Position numbers and translations under genes: made by a program. Below, one piece after another: positions 36,201 to 46,812 of a stretch of 60,000 nt of DNA. Every line of letters begins with the position of its first letter. Position 1 is the stretch's first letter. The DNA comes from Tubiluchus corallicola (lineage: Eukaryota > Priapulida > Priapulimorpha > Priapulimorphida > Tubiluchidae): the NCBI GenBank assembly GCA_030141605.1, contig JAQGDQ010000001.1, positions 2,330,501 through 2,390,500 on the forward strand, given 5' to 3'. The notes beneath the pieces are model-generated. The model did not search any database and was not told the origin of the DNA. It was given only the letters and a program-made list of their open reading frames with translations.

Positions 36201-36864
36201 GCTTCAAACTTTTAAGTGAATAAATGCCATCAGGTATGCGATTCAAATTGTTGTACGAAAGATCAATTTCTACAAGACTGGTGAGCTCACCCATTTTATC
36301 AGGAATATTTGAATTAACACGCTGTGTGCTACGCAGGTGCAGGGTTGTCAAAGACGTCAAAGATGGCAGTTGTCTTAACTGAAACTGCTCCATGGGATTG
36401 TTATTCAGAATTAACGTCTGCAGGTTTAGTAGACGTCTTAATTGAGGTGGCAGTGTCTCTAACTTGTTATCACTAAGATCCAAATACAAAATATCAGTGC
36501 AATTAACAAAAAGCTGATTTGGCATCTGGGCTATATTATTATGGCTAAGGTTCAAGACAAGTAATGATCTGACAGCGTCAAGTCCATCGGGTACTCTATC
36601 TAAATGATTGTAACTGAAGTCGACGACAGATAAGTCTTCCAACTTGAAAACATCAGGTGAAATGCAGTCAGTTCGTAACTCATTGTGACGCAAGTTCATC
36701 ACTCGTAATGAAGATAGTTTCTGCAAGTCCTTTCTGAGTATTCCTACTCCATTGTGGACTAGAGAGATATGTTCCAGCTTCGAAAGGTCTTTTAATTCAT
36801 AAGGCACAGTTTCCATCTTGACTTTGTTCAATCGAACCCAGCGAAGATTTGTCATATCGGCAAC
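33205..36864 (-). CDS. FLII: FLII main exon (1219 codons plus stop)
   Basis: A single 3660-base exon with acceptor TGTTTTAG|GTTGCC. It carries almost the whole LRR domain and all six gelsolin repeats. Recognisable pieces: LRR cores such as VLNLSHNNIAQMP and LYLDLSDNKLETLP; G1 with FYEGDCYIVLKTY; G2 with PRFVYLLDCGKTMYVWYGAKS; G3 with SVYILDTAVDLFIWMGK; G4 with FYSEDCYVFLCRYW, containing an acidic insert EEEQEQ-like run typical of FLII; G5 with GILYVWHGSRS; and G6 with IMILDNGVNIFLWLG. The end GWGKYKKAPGPV is followed by the stop at 33205. In vertebrates this region is cut into more than twenty exons. Confidence 0.97.
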   Translation of the reverse strand, partial: VADMTNLRWVRLNKVKMETVPYELKDLSKLEHISLVHNGVGILRKDLQKLSSLRVMNLRHNELRTDCISPDVFKLEDLSVVDFSYNHLDRVPDGLDAVRSLLVLNLSHNNIAQMPNQLFVNCTDILYLDLSDNKLETLPPQLRRLLNLQTLILNNNPMEQFQLRQLPSLTSLTTLHLRSTQRVNSNIPDKMGELTSLVEIDLSYNNLNRIPDGIYSLKSLKRLNISHNNIKDLGSGIEAWSRMETLNVSWNKLKSFPSTLCKLTYMKKLYLNSNQMDFEGIPSGIGKLHQLEVFMAADNNLEMIPEGLCRCGKLKKLILNHNRLVTLPESVHLLPDLVTLDVRGNPDLIMPPKPQAMQKGSGLEFYNIDFSLNHQLRLAGAAPVPTPGTPSKPKSDPLARKIRLRKKRDTDNKEPDSDQKKILKGFHEITKKKHKKQVQKEEEESLKAKKWKDELEKPPLDYSDFFEEDVGHIPGITVWEIENFLPVPLEDETNKTFYEGDCYIVLKTYIDNQGALEWQIFYWIGSKATLDKKACSAIHSVNLRNFLGAESRTIREEQGEESNEFLEIFEGQFSCQEGARTASGFYSVEELEFPKRLYRCSGTQNIHLEPVEVTSDSLDPRFVYLLDCGKTMYVWYGAKSRNITRSKTRLLAEKINKNERKNESEIIMFNPKEETFAFWRHINSPLGPPDSIKSWIKVVEPPKPILYKVGLGMGYLELPQVEIPRKGLTPDILDSKSVYILDTAVDLFIWMGKQSTRLVRAAALKLSQELFYMIKRPNVATVIRTMQGTEVQIFKTKFVGWDDVIAVDFTRSAESVARRGADIKKILADSEFKCDLAALFMPRQPFMSTEEAETLMEEWNEDLEGMEAFVLEGKKFVRLPEAELGQFYSEDCYVFLCRYWIPRELEESSGKEGEEQEQEPEDDYQCVVYFWQGRDASNMGWLTFTFSLQKKFESLFGEKLEVTKMYQQQENLKFLSHFKKRFIIHQGKRKSKLDGDKPHPTLFHLRANGSHLCTRCIQVAPNATSLCSAFCYILKVPFDSSDSQGILYVWHGSRSKSDECQCAEEIAQEVFNKDRNFTVTILTEGKEPENFFWVALGGKKVYDKEADFMKFTRLFRCSNEKGYFAVSEKCTDFCQDDLADEDIMILDNGVNIFLWLGSRCSDVEVKLAFKSAQVYLQNVRAKQPEHPRKLLLTLKGKESRKFTKCFHGWGKYKKAPGPV

Positions 36865-39800
36865 CTAAAACAACCAAAACTTATAATTAACTTTTCTAAA
36901 ATTTAACATATAATTGGAATGCACTAAACCACAATTTAATCAACCAATTGGCTTTTCAAAGTTGATACATGCAGAAAGGCAGATTACTTTCAAAACGGTC
37001 GAATTTTGAAAAAATTGCCAAGCGTAAAACGGTAATCCATTTAAGCGTAGTGCAGATATAAAAAAATCTTTGCCCATTATATCACTTTTTAGAACTACAA
37101 GTCTTATGGTATATATATAGTTTGTCTACATGTCGTATGCATGTTTGCTGTCCAGCTTTGAAATGAAGTAAATTCTTAGTATGTATAATTATTTTGTTGA
37201 AACACCGATCGGTCAGCCAACACATAGCAAATATTTTTGCAAATGCAACAAGCCAAAAATCGCTTTGGGTTTTAAAAATCTCAGAATTTTATTTGTCAAC
37301 TCTCAACACTTTAATTAAATAAAACAAACTACTTGTATTATTTTCCTGTCAATGGGGAAGTGACTGACTATTGAGGAAGGGGCACTAAAAGTACTTCTGC
37401 CTAGAGCATCAAACTACCTAGAGTGGCCCTGAATATTAAGCTGGTTTAACACAGAGCTGACGTAATCCATGCAGTGGATTAAAAAGCTGCCTCATAAAAA
37501 ATAAACATAGGCTGACCAATGGTCTCTGTCACATACATAATCCATTTGGCATCAACACCTAGCATCATAATACATGGTAAGCTCCTTGCAAGTTCATAAA
37601 GCATCATCGCAAAACGAAATGACCATTAATGTAACAATATTATCAGAAGATAATGACTCTTATACTGTAGTACTGGCACAAAAATAAATTAAAAAGGTAG
37701 CTAAAGATAAATTGGGCAGGCATATATTATGTGGTCAACTTGGTGAAACAGATTAGGATTTTTAGCAGCTTAATATGACTTGAGAGTTTTTTGGTAGCCT
37801 TGACCTTTGGGTATTTTAAATCATATTTGGTTTAATTTGAATGAGAAGCAATTACGAGATAAACTGATAAAAATATATCAGAATGTGAAAATAAAATTTG
37901 GAAAAAAGCTAAAAGACAGCTGAATGATATGATTTGTACAAAAGCATACTAGCATATGAATTATGCATGGATGATTTTAATGGGGTGCAAAGCTCACGGA
38001 TAAAGCTAAAACTGGTGTATTAGAATTGCAGCGAGTGGATTTATTGAAATGGAAAACTAGCAAAAAAGATAGAACTTCCGATTATGGGCAGAGTTTTGAA
38101 AAACTGGAAGCATTATTGCTGCTCTGTGTACTGTGTAAGGAATTTGTAAGTTGTGTATTTTCGAAAATTCGCAAATGAATGATTTAAGTGAAAGTGAGCG
38201 GTTAGAATGGCTATTGTTTGGACCTGGCAAAAACAACAGCAAAGAAGCCCTCGAGAAATAATGAAAAGATGAACAGGCTTAAATGGAAATTTGTAATGCT
38301 CAATAAAGATGCTAAAATTAGACCACAATGGATAATGCTTCTGCTAGATTAGTTGTAATGGAGTTTGGAAAATAAAAGATGGATGACTATGAACGGAAAA
38401 GCCAAAAACAGAGTTTTCTGCTTACATTAACAATGGGGTTTGAAGCAAAAATCGAAAATCAATAATCAAACACAGAGCAAAGAACATACCGAGATAATAT
38501 CATGTCCGTTAAGGAAGATGTTTTATGACTTGCGGATTATGGATTACGGCTTGATCCTTACCTATGCCTTCGCTTTGTGACAACAGTTGGCATGTGGTAA
38601 AAATGGCACAAATGGAAAAGCACATAAAAATGGCAGGAAAAATGGCTTGGAAAAAATGGCACAAGAAAATTGGCACAAATGGAAAAGCAGGAAAAAATGG
38701 CACAAATGGAAAAGTAGGAAAAAATGGCACATATGTTATTTTGATGCAACTGATGATAAAACTAGAATGCACTCAGTAAGAAGCAGATCTCTGTCAAAGC
38801 CGAACAATCCTATACTCATTCGTTTGATTCTTTTGCTTAAAAAGAATTAACGCAAAGATAAACAAGCAAACGTACAAAAATGTACCTGTATTAGTATTAT
38901 ATAGACTAGCAAAAGACGCACAAAATATTTGTTCGTTAAATTGATTTATAATCAATAATGCACAAATATACCGCATAGTGTTTACCTATGTTTTTAACCA
39001 TTTTTTTTGTCGATGGTAATAGACTGACAAATATAAGTACCAAGTCACCCTACAAGGCTAAGCACGTTAATAAGCCAAGGTTATAGAGTTTTACAAGCGA
39101 GAATTTTTCAAAATGGAACCGGAACTAATTCGTAGTTATTTATCAAATTGGAGATAACAAAGAATAAGCACTAAACATTCCCTCTGAGACCTCTACAAAG
39201 TACTTCACGAATGTTTTTTTTTGTACATGGTGTTGTGTCAAGTTTTGCAAAAAAAGAACCATGAAAAGATTCCCATTTTGACACCCTATCCCCGCCTTTC
39301 GTCACAAAGTTTTTGGAAATTTGTTAGATACTTTTTGCATAATAGGCTTATTACCATAACAGACAAAAAAACAACCAATCAAACAGGCAAACAAACAAAC
39401 AAATTGTGTTGAAACGTAAGTTCTTTAGCAGCAGTAAAAATAACTAAAATAATTATCTCCCACTGTAACTGAACCCAAAACACATATTTTACTAACTGTG
39501 CCATTTTACCTACTTTTCAATATGTGCCATTTTTACCTACATTCACAACAGCCTGAGGCCGCCTTTCTACTGCGAGCTCACAGACACAGACTTTTTTGTC
39601 CTCATGTTTTATATTCCTCAAAAGTTATTTCCATTGGGACCACACTCATTCCGTACAACACCCCAAAATTTTAGCGCAAAATTGTAGACATGAGATTTCT
39701 CGGAAGAAAAAAGATTTTTATTTTGCTGTGGTTGTTAAAGGAAAAGGCAAGTATGCGAAACAGGAAGTGACAACATCGTCTTTGGGTACACCCAATATTT

Positions 39801-42800
39801 CAATATTTTATTCTCTCTTCCTCGTACTCTCTCATATTTCTCGTCTTTCTTTATTTCTCTTGCTGGCTCAGTACCCTGACAGCACAAAAGTATTGATCAA
39901 TGTTAACTTTATTATTTTTCACTTGGTGGTGAAGGCAAACAGTGGCAGTTTCAAAGAAGTTTTGTGTGAAGCCTTAAAAATATCTGCTCTACCTTTTCTC
40001 CTTCTTATTACTAGTCTACTATAGTAGATTTTGATTTTGTATGGCCATATATTGCAATTTTTACAGCGTGTTTCCTAGTGGAATTACTTCACTTCAAGTA
40101 AAAAGTGGCTTTCATTATACAGCTAAAAATGTTTTGAAGCTTATAATTTTCTCCTCTGTAACAGCACAGCTATGCAATGTGGCTTTCGGGACAAAGTAGA
40201 CATACTATGGCAATAGCGTGCGTAAATATACACTACTAATTTAAAAAAAATACATGCACAATAGAGTCACAAAATCAGGCCTAAATTTACAGAAACATCA
40301 AGTTAACAACAAAAACTCTATATACATTTATATATTCTGCCTTCAATATTAACTTCAAAGTCTACTTCAACCCACAGCTGCCTTGTAAAATCTATGTGAG
40401 ACTATATCTGGGATTACTTTTGTCATACAAAGCTGGTCTAATCTCTATGTGCAATTTGGCATGCATTATGAAAATAAACTTGTCCACCTGCTCAAAAAAG
40501 GGTTCGGTAATTAAAGTGCGGATCTGTGCGTGTGCATGGCTTCCCATGCGGACACAGTGGAAACAACAAACATGGATAACAATGATTTGCAGTGGTGTGC
40601 TAGTGTTCCAATTTTTTCAGTATAACTCATACGGAAAAAGTCTGTCTGTACAGGCGCAGTTGAAACACGGCCTTATACTCTCCATATGTTCCCCACTCCC
40701 CCAGCAGTGAACTTTACTGGCCAAATTCAGATTAAAATTTGTTTTCCCTCACAAAATGTTGGGAATTTCATTTGCCATTCCTGACCATTCCTGACAAGAT
40801 ACTTCATACACTACAGTACAGACAACCTAAGCAATAACGGTAACTTGTCTTACTGCTGTACGTAATCTGTTTCTTTCAGTTAAAGCTTGTACTACACTGC
40901 CCAGTTATACGTAAGCAACCTTTCGCAAAATTTTATTGGTTATGTATCTATTGCTATATTTTGACTAATCTGCCGCGGCATGATATCATCATAAATCCGG
41001 CTTCTCGTCCGCTTAACTGAATGGAACATACCCTTTAATCTCACGTTTGTTACTTTGCCAACTCACATTCATTTTTTATCCATGCAACATTTTGCTATGA
41101 ATACATCTACGTGTAATAGAGGTACCCATGCTGGCAAGCGTCACATCCATTGTGATTGTCATCATAGATGGCTACATTGTACTTCTTTATCACTAGCAGG
41201 TTATCAAAATTTTGGTACTGACTTCTTGTGCACTAAATGACTTCAGTCAGTATTTCCATTTAATTATAGCCGACGAAGATGAATTTAGGTCACTTATAAG
41301 ATTTTCCAACATTAGTCCTATACTAGATAATTATTCTAATGCTCCAATTCGTTGATACTGGTGAGGAAAATGAATATGACGGCACCAACAACACTGACCT
41401 AGACAAACATTTCTTTAATCATTTGAGCTCTTACAGGGAAATTTTGCAGGGATTGCCATGACTGAAACTTGGCTAACTGATAAAATTTGCACCATATTTA
41501 CTATGTCTGAATATAAACGTGAATGTAAAAACAGATAATCTAAAGGGGAGGTGGTGCGACATTATTTATTCAAGACGATTCACCTTATGCTATTATGGAA
41601 AATTTAACCTGTGCCACCTACGATAGAAGCATTATTCATTGAGATTCATGCTGATTGGGGCAAAAACATTACTGTGGGTGTAACTTATCGACCTCCTGTT
41701 ATGAATCCAACTAATTTCATCGATAAATTCTCTAACTTTTAGCACAAACTGAACCGGGACATCCCAAACATATATTTTCTCTTGATGTGACTACAGTCTC
41801 AATCTATTAAACTGCTCTATCCATAATGGCTCAAAATGATTTCTAGATAGTATGTTTGCAAACTTTTCTTTTCCCCTCAATACCCGTCCAACTAGAATTA
41901 CTGGCCTATAGCTACACTCACTGATAATATATTTACCAATATAATCGATCATCTGCTAATTTCATGGTACTTATAATAAACAGATATATCCGACCACTTT
42001 CACATTACGCGATTTAAACTTGTCAAATGCCAACCAAAAACTCAATAATGAATTTCTATACAATAATAGCATTAAAACAAATTTATTAAACGGGCTTAGT
42101 GATAAGTCTTGGAATGACATCTTGGCCAGTAAGAATGTCAATCAAGCTACTGATATGTTCTTTGGTGAATTCAGTAGCATTCACTCTAAGCATATTAAAG
42201 AATGCACAATAAATAATAATCCATTAAAAAATAAAAAAACCTTGGATAACTAAAGGCCTTTTGAAATCTATATTATATAAACAAATCTTCTTATAGTAAC
42301 ATTAAATAAGAAGACAGACAATATCTCCTATTTTCAAATCTGGTGACACTACCAATATGAACAATTACAAACCCATTTCTTTGCTTTCTGTTTTCTCAAA
42401 AATTCTTGAAAGATGTGTACACAATCAATTGAACAACTATTTAATTATAAACAAAATTCTGAACCCTAACCAATTTGGCTTTTGCAAAAATTCTTCTACT
42501 GACCTTGCACTCTTAGCAGTATGTAAAACAACTGATGAAACACCATTGAAAATAATTCTGTTATAGCTGGAATCTTCTGCGACCTCTAAAACATTTGATA
42601 GGGTCAACCATACAATTTTAGTCAATAAGTTATCTCATTATTGCTTTAGGGAAGTTACATTAGACTGGCTCCAAAGTTACTTGAGTAATTGTTCACAACG
42701 TGTCAAGTGTTAGCAACTGCTTCTCTGACCAGGCAATAGCATAGCAAATTGTACAGTAGTACAAGGGTCAATTCTAAGACCCTCTTATTTTTAATGTATA

Positions 42801-44979
42801 TCAGCGACATACACAACATTCAACACAATATGAAAATAACACAATTTGCAGACGAAACGACCATCTTAGCCTTTGATAATTTTTCTGAAAAATAATATGA
42901 ATACTATTTTGGGTGACCTATCTAAATGGTTCAAAGCTAATAACCTTTCTCTTAATCCAGATAAAACTAAATTTACTATGTTTCGTTCTAGAAACAAACC
43001 ACTTCCCCAAATTATGACCTTTTAATGATCGATGGTTCCCTTATTGAACAAACTAAACAAATTAAATTTTTAGGCATCATAGTGCAGGAAGATCTAGATT
43101 AGAACACTCATATTAATATGATTAGCATCAAAATAGCTAAGAATGTTGAAATCATTTCTTATGTCAAAAATAGTCCTTCTCAAACACATTTAAGAATTTT
43201 ATATCATTCTTTAGTCATACCATATTTAAACTTGGCCTGCATTTTATGGGGACCGACCTATCCATTGAACCTAGATTCTCTTATTGGTCTTCATTGTAAG
43301 TTGATTTTCATGGTTTAGCTAAATTTGCAGCTCAAAGAATTCAAACAAATGACCACTGACAACTTAAATAAATATAATGTAAGCATATTCATTCAGCACA
43401 AAACTCACTATCAATCTCTGGTGTCTTTTTTCGTTAATCCTGTTAATCTTAATCAAAAGCATAATAATACTAGATTTAAGGAGTATGAAATTGTCCGGTG
43501 TGAGACTAATGTTGGGAAACATTTCATCTCATTTGTTAGTCCTGTCATATGGAACAAAATATCTGCAAACATTATTAATTCATTTTTGTCATTACCAAGA
43601 TTCAAAAAAAGTTTGAAAACTTCACTTTTAAAATCATATTAAATGTTGAGCAATATTTCAGTGCACAACAGACTGGCTTATACTGTACTTCCGTACTTAA
43701 ATGTATATATTTGTATGCAATGTTATAAATAGCAATCTCATATTCATTCTCATTCACATCATTTCACTAAGCTAACCCTACTAATTTCTATTTCCTGCAC
43801 TCTCCACTATCATTCTATCATTTTCTTATTTCCCTTTTTTGCATTCTAACACCTGCACCATTAATTGCATTATACTTATAGTCGCACATGTAATGCTTCT
43901 GTCTACAATGCAAGCAACAATTTATATATAGATATCATGTTACGTAAAGTTTATTAAAATATTAATGTAATTATATAATCTTATGTATATCATGTCATAT
44001 CATACCATATCGTGTTTTGTTACCATTGCTGCGTTGCTTGGTGTTGTCGTAATAAAATAAAATATTGTTTTGCATTAGTAGCGTAGCGAGCCGAGTAACC
44101 CACTAGCCGAAGTAGGACACTTCCAATAAAACGCATGTGTTAAATTCGCGGAAAACAGTGTCGTACATGGGCAGCCCAAGTACGGCACTAGTAATTTCTG
44201 TCAAGAATCGATATCTATGACATAATAAAACATAAAACTAAATTTGTTTTACAAAAAAAGTTACTTTATAATATTGATGGATGGTCCTTAACAATTTACA
44301 AATGTATTTTTCACAACAATATCATCATTATTATTAGCTCCATTCATAATTATCATCATAACATTAAACTAAGTGTCTAATGCTTTCAAGAGAGAAACTA
44401 CGTAGGGCACATAACTCGCTAACCCGTTTACTTAGTAGAAAACAATTATTTGTCCAAGAGGGAGTGAAAAGGATCACCAGTCTATGAAGCAAGACCAAAT
44501 AAAAAACGATATACCGTATGCAAATGTTGGAATCACCTAAAAAGTGCGCTTATTTCACTTCAAAGAAGATTAATATTGGCAAAACTATACTACTTACTAG
44601 CTCAGAATAAAATTCGTTTATTTTATCAGATGTATAATAAATTATTCAACGTGTATTGACGTTTTTAATTATTATAATTACATAAACAAGGACAGCGGAC
44701 GGTGCCAGTACGCTTAACCACTCAATTCGCGACCTATCTCTAATGCCCTACTATGGCAGGCCATGTACGCCAATTGTCCTACTACGGCTAGTAGGTTACT
44801 CGGCGCCCAGCAGTATTAACACCATTCGCTTTAAAAGCTAGCTAACGCCCACGAAAATCTAACATCAGGAATATAACCCATTTCAATACTATTACCTGCT
44901 TTGGAAAACCTCCGTCAGCAAAGTTATTGCTGGTAAAATCAATGCCACGCACAAACGGCAACACCCCAGTCGAAGCCAT
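33205..44979 (-). CDS. FLII: Flightless-1 homologue, complete (gene-level entry, two coding exons)
   Basis: Joining the exon at 44896-44979 to that at 33205-36864 gives a 1247-residue protein from MASTGVLPFVRGIDF to KKAPGPV, close to the length of human FLII (about 1270). It has an N-terminal leucine-rich-repeat domain (residues about 5-380, some 15 repeats of about 23 residues with LxxLxLSxN cores), a basic/acidic linker (about 410-490), and six gelsolin-like segments (about 510 to the end). FLII is an actin-severing-family protein that binds actin, LRR-interacting proteins and nuclear receptor coactivators in animals. No frameshift or stop interrupts it. The intron junction is phase 0. The gene structure is odd: only one coding intron, at the extreme 5' end. 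Confidence 0.97.
38598..39541. mobile_element. Second foldback-like structure: inverted minisatellite arms
   Basis: Left arm, 38598-38732: degenerate tandem repeats around AGGAAAAAATGGCACAAATGG with a sub-period of about 13-14 bases. Right arm, 39495-39541: the reverse complement, GTGCCATTTTACCTACTTTT twice. The two match over about 40 bases. Between them are some 760 bases without a recognisable gene. The unit resembles that of the element at 28.4-29.9 kb (AGGAAAxxTTGGyAC), and left arms in both have the same orientation. Confidence 0.5.
41280..44062 (+). mobile_element. CR1-like LINE, decayed, antisense in the FLII intron
   Basis: Plus-strand broken frames give, in order, an AP-endonuclease region (TETWLTDK near 41460, then GGGATLFIQDD, then VGVTYRPPVMNPTNFIDKF), the reverse transcriptase (YKPISLLSVFSKILERCVHN near 42365, then NQFGFCKNSSTDLALLA), a degenerate catalytic box QFADETTILAF (near 42840, normally F/YADD), the thumb and post-RT region (LRILYHSLVIPYLNLA near 43190) and a C-terminal VGKHFISFVSPVIWNKI. 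The likely 3' end is the AATAAAATAAAAT at about 44050-44062. Stops, frameshifts and the altered ADD motif make it inactive. The layout suits the CR1/L2/Jockey group. Confidence 0.85.
44081..44811. mobile_element. 731-bp element with terminal inverted repeats and 4-bp target duplication
   Basis: The left end, GCCGAGTAACCCACTAGCCG (from 44090), is inverted at the right end as CGGCTAGTAGGTTACTCGGC (44786-44805). Match continues inward (CGTACATGGGCAGCC against GGCAGGCCATGTACG). AGTA flanks both sides (44077-44080 and 44812-44815). It has no open frame for a transposase and is thus non-autonomous (MITE-like). A related sequence at about 46745-46810 reads TTAGTACTAACACC straight through, as an empty site would. 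It lies 85 bases from FLII exon 1. Confidence 0.65.
44816..44876. repeat. Duplicated segment, copy A
   Basis: TTAACACCATTCGC, then TTTAAAAGCTAGCTAACGCC and ATCTAACATCAGG match 46754-46812, direct orientation. Copy A is interrupted on its left by the TIR element and by the LINE. Confidence 0.7.
44896..44979 (-). CDS. FLII: FLII first coding exon (28 codons)
   Basis: Minus-strand ATG at 44979 in a favourable context (AAAGATGGCT) opens MASTGVLPFVRGIDF, matching the conserved FLII N-terminus, and reaches donor CAG|GTAATA at 44896. The reading phase continues directly into the main exon. It is too short to stand out as an open frame by itself. Confidence 0.92.
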
Positions 44980-45014
44980 CTTTGTTATCTGAGTTTCCAG
45001 CAATACCAGAAATC
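44980..45014 (-). other. FLII: FLII 5' UTR segment behind a splice acceptor
   Basis: Thirty-five bases upstream of the ATG is a strong acceptor, ATTTTCTTTAG|GATTTC, at 45015-45016. The leader is therefore probably spliced, either to an upstream non-coding exon on the minus strand or to a trans-spliced leader. No upstream exon has been identified. Confidence 0.5.
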
Positions 45015-45101
45015 CTAAAGAAAATGTTTTCAGTCATTTCAAGGTGCACCTAAACAGATAGTTTCAAAAATATTTTTCTAATAATTCACAATCCATCGTT
45101 T

Positions 45102-46575
45102 ATATACCTCTGCCAAAACCTGAAAAAAGAGAGGACCAGTGGTAAATCTCAGACCGCTGATGCTGTTAACCATAATAAGAAAAGCTCTAGCGATATGTAT
45201 GCTTAACAGAATCTATGACAGACTGGATCAGTGTATTACTAAAAGTCAAACAGCTTACCAGCCTGGTAGAAATACAACAGAACGTGTTCAGACTTGCAAG
45301 ATACTGATTTATGTTGATGTACCTGGATTTCTGTCTAGTAGAAATAACGATATACACTACATCGTTATGCGTGTTGCCGAACTAATTTATTTACCGTGCG
45401 GTCTGACGCATTAATACATAAAAAGATACTAGCAGAAAAGGCCATCCCCTCGGCAGATTATTCAATATATATATGTTATTCATGGACATGTCCAAAGCTA
45501 CACTGCTACACTACTTACAAAAAATACTTAATCCTGGCGAAATTCATATGATATCAATATTATTGGAAGATCTTCTAATTAGTTTAGATGTGAAGGCAGA
45601 CAGGGTGGTTCATTTTCCACGAATAAGGGAATACCTCAAGTAGATTGCCCAAGTCCCGTTCTCTTCACTTTTTATATAGCTACAGCATTAATGGACAGGA
45701 ACAGCGCACACAGAAAAGAACTTTGTGACCACAATTATACAAATCTGGATCCAGAAAAGCTACTATTGGGATCAGAATTAGAACACAATTATGTTAATAA
45801 AACGAAATTCCCTACAACCATATACCTGTAATATGCTGATGATATTACATGGATAGCAAGAACCAAAGATGATGTCAAAATTTAAACAAATTTAAAAGAA
45901 GTGGATGTCATACTAAATAAAGATAAAAAAGAAGAGTATCACATAAAAAGGAATGGAGATGGTGCGTGGAGGAAATGTAAGTACTTAGGCAGTCTTCTAG
46001 CAATGGATGAAGATATATCAAGAAGAAAAATCCTAGCACTAGCTGCATATTTCAAATTAACAAAAGTTTTTGAAAGTAAGAGGATCAGTTTCGATACAAA
46101 ATTAAGAAACTCTGCTGCACTTGTGGAAACTGTTTCTCTATAACTCAGAATTATGGACAATTAAAGCACAACACGAATCAGAAATTAATGCATTTCAAAG
46201 AAGAAGCTACAGAAACATTCTAGGAATAAAATGGCCAAACAAAATATCAAACCAGGATCTGTACAATAAAGTCAAAGCAGAGGAATGGACAATTAAAATC
46301 AAAAGGAGAAGATTAAGATGGACAGGACATGTTATACGACTACCACATGACAGTCCATCAAAGCTTTCAAAAAAGTACTGCAGAAAGAAAAGAAACCGCA
46401 AGGAGGGCAGCTGCTGACTTATTTCAATTTCATCCAAAAAGATCTTATCAACACACCATTAGGTATCAAAAATGCAGAGACTTGGGAGGTTGCAGGTGAC
46501 AGGACAGCATGGAATAAAGCGATCAGCAGTGTCATGTCGACCGACGTGTGACTCCAGAAATGATGATGATGATGT
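45102..46575 (+). mobile_element. 5'-truncated LINE, reverse transcriptase to 3' end
   Basis: Starts inside the RT domain (LPKPEK, then ILLTIIRKALAICMLNRIYD-like frame near 45150 and SQTAYQPGRNTTERV), includes an intact catalytic YADDITWIARTKDD (about 45833-45875), the KYLGSLLAMDEDISRRK segment (near 45985), and the C-terminal INAFQRRSYRNILGIKW, then KIKRRRLRWTGHVIRLP region. It ends in a (GAT)n-like tail at 46560-46575. Frameshifts and stops break the frame in at least five places. A second copy of its tail is at 22645-22757. Clade not assigned. It lies just upstream of FLII exon 1 and could be inside a 5' UTR intron. Confidence 0.85.
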
Positions 46576-46734
46576 TTGTAACAAAGCTATTTCTATTCCT
46601 AAAAAATTACATGTGGAGTGTAATTGCTTGTTATGTCAATTATATTGTTAATGTTTAAAACAATATTAAACTATTCAGTATTTCAGAATTGAAAACTATC
46701 AAGTATTGAAATAATTGAAAACTGCCTAAGAAAA

Positions 46735-46812
46735 TTTTGCTTTGCATTAGTACTAACACCACTTGCTCCAAAAGCTAGCTAACGCAAACGAAGATCTAGC
46801 ATCAGTATGCTG
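46735..46812. repeat. Duplicated segment, copy B (uninterrupted)
   Basis: TTTGCATTAGTACTAACACC, then CCAAAAGCTAGCTAACGCAA and ATCTAGCATCAG. It joins the left flank (TTTGCATTAGTA) and right flank (TTAACACC) of the TIR element without the element. Confidence 0.7.

Larger units (their letters stand above)
36865..44895. other. 8-kb FLII intron 1
   Basis: Holds a foldback-like structure (about 38.6-39.5 kb), an antisense LINE (41.3-44.06 kb) and a TIR element (44.08-44.81 kb). The stretches 36.9-38.6 kb and 39.6-41.2 kb contain no gene I can support; a 142-codon open frame at 39596-40024 has no recognisable features. Confidence 0.7.

Noticed and set aside
39596-40024. 142-residue open frame in the FLII intron
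   Set aside because: No recognisable domain, no supporting splice or start signals; hydrophobic composition fits AT-rich chance frame.
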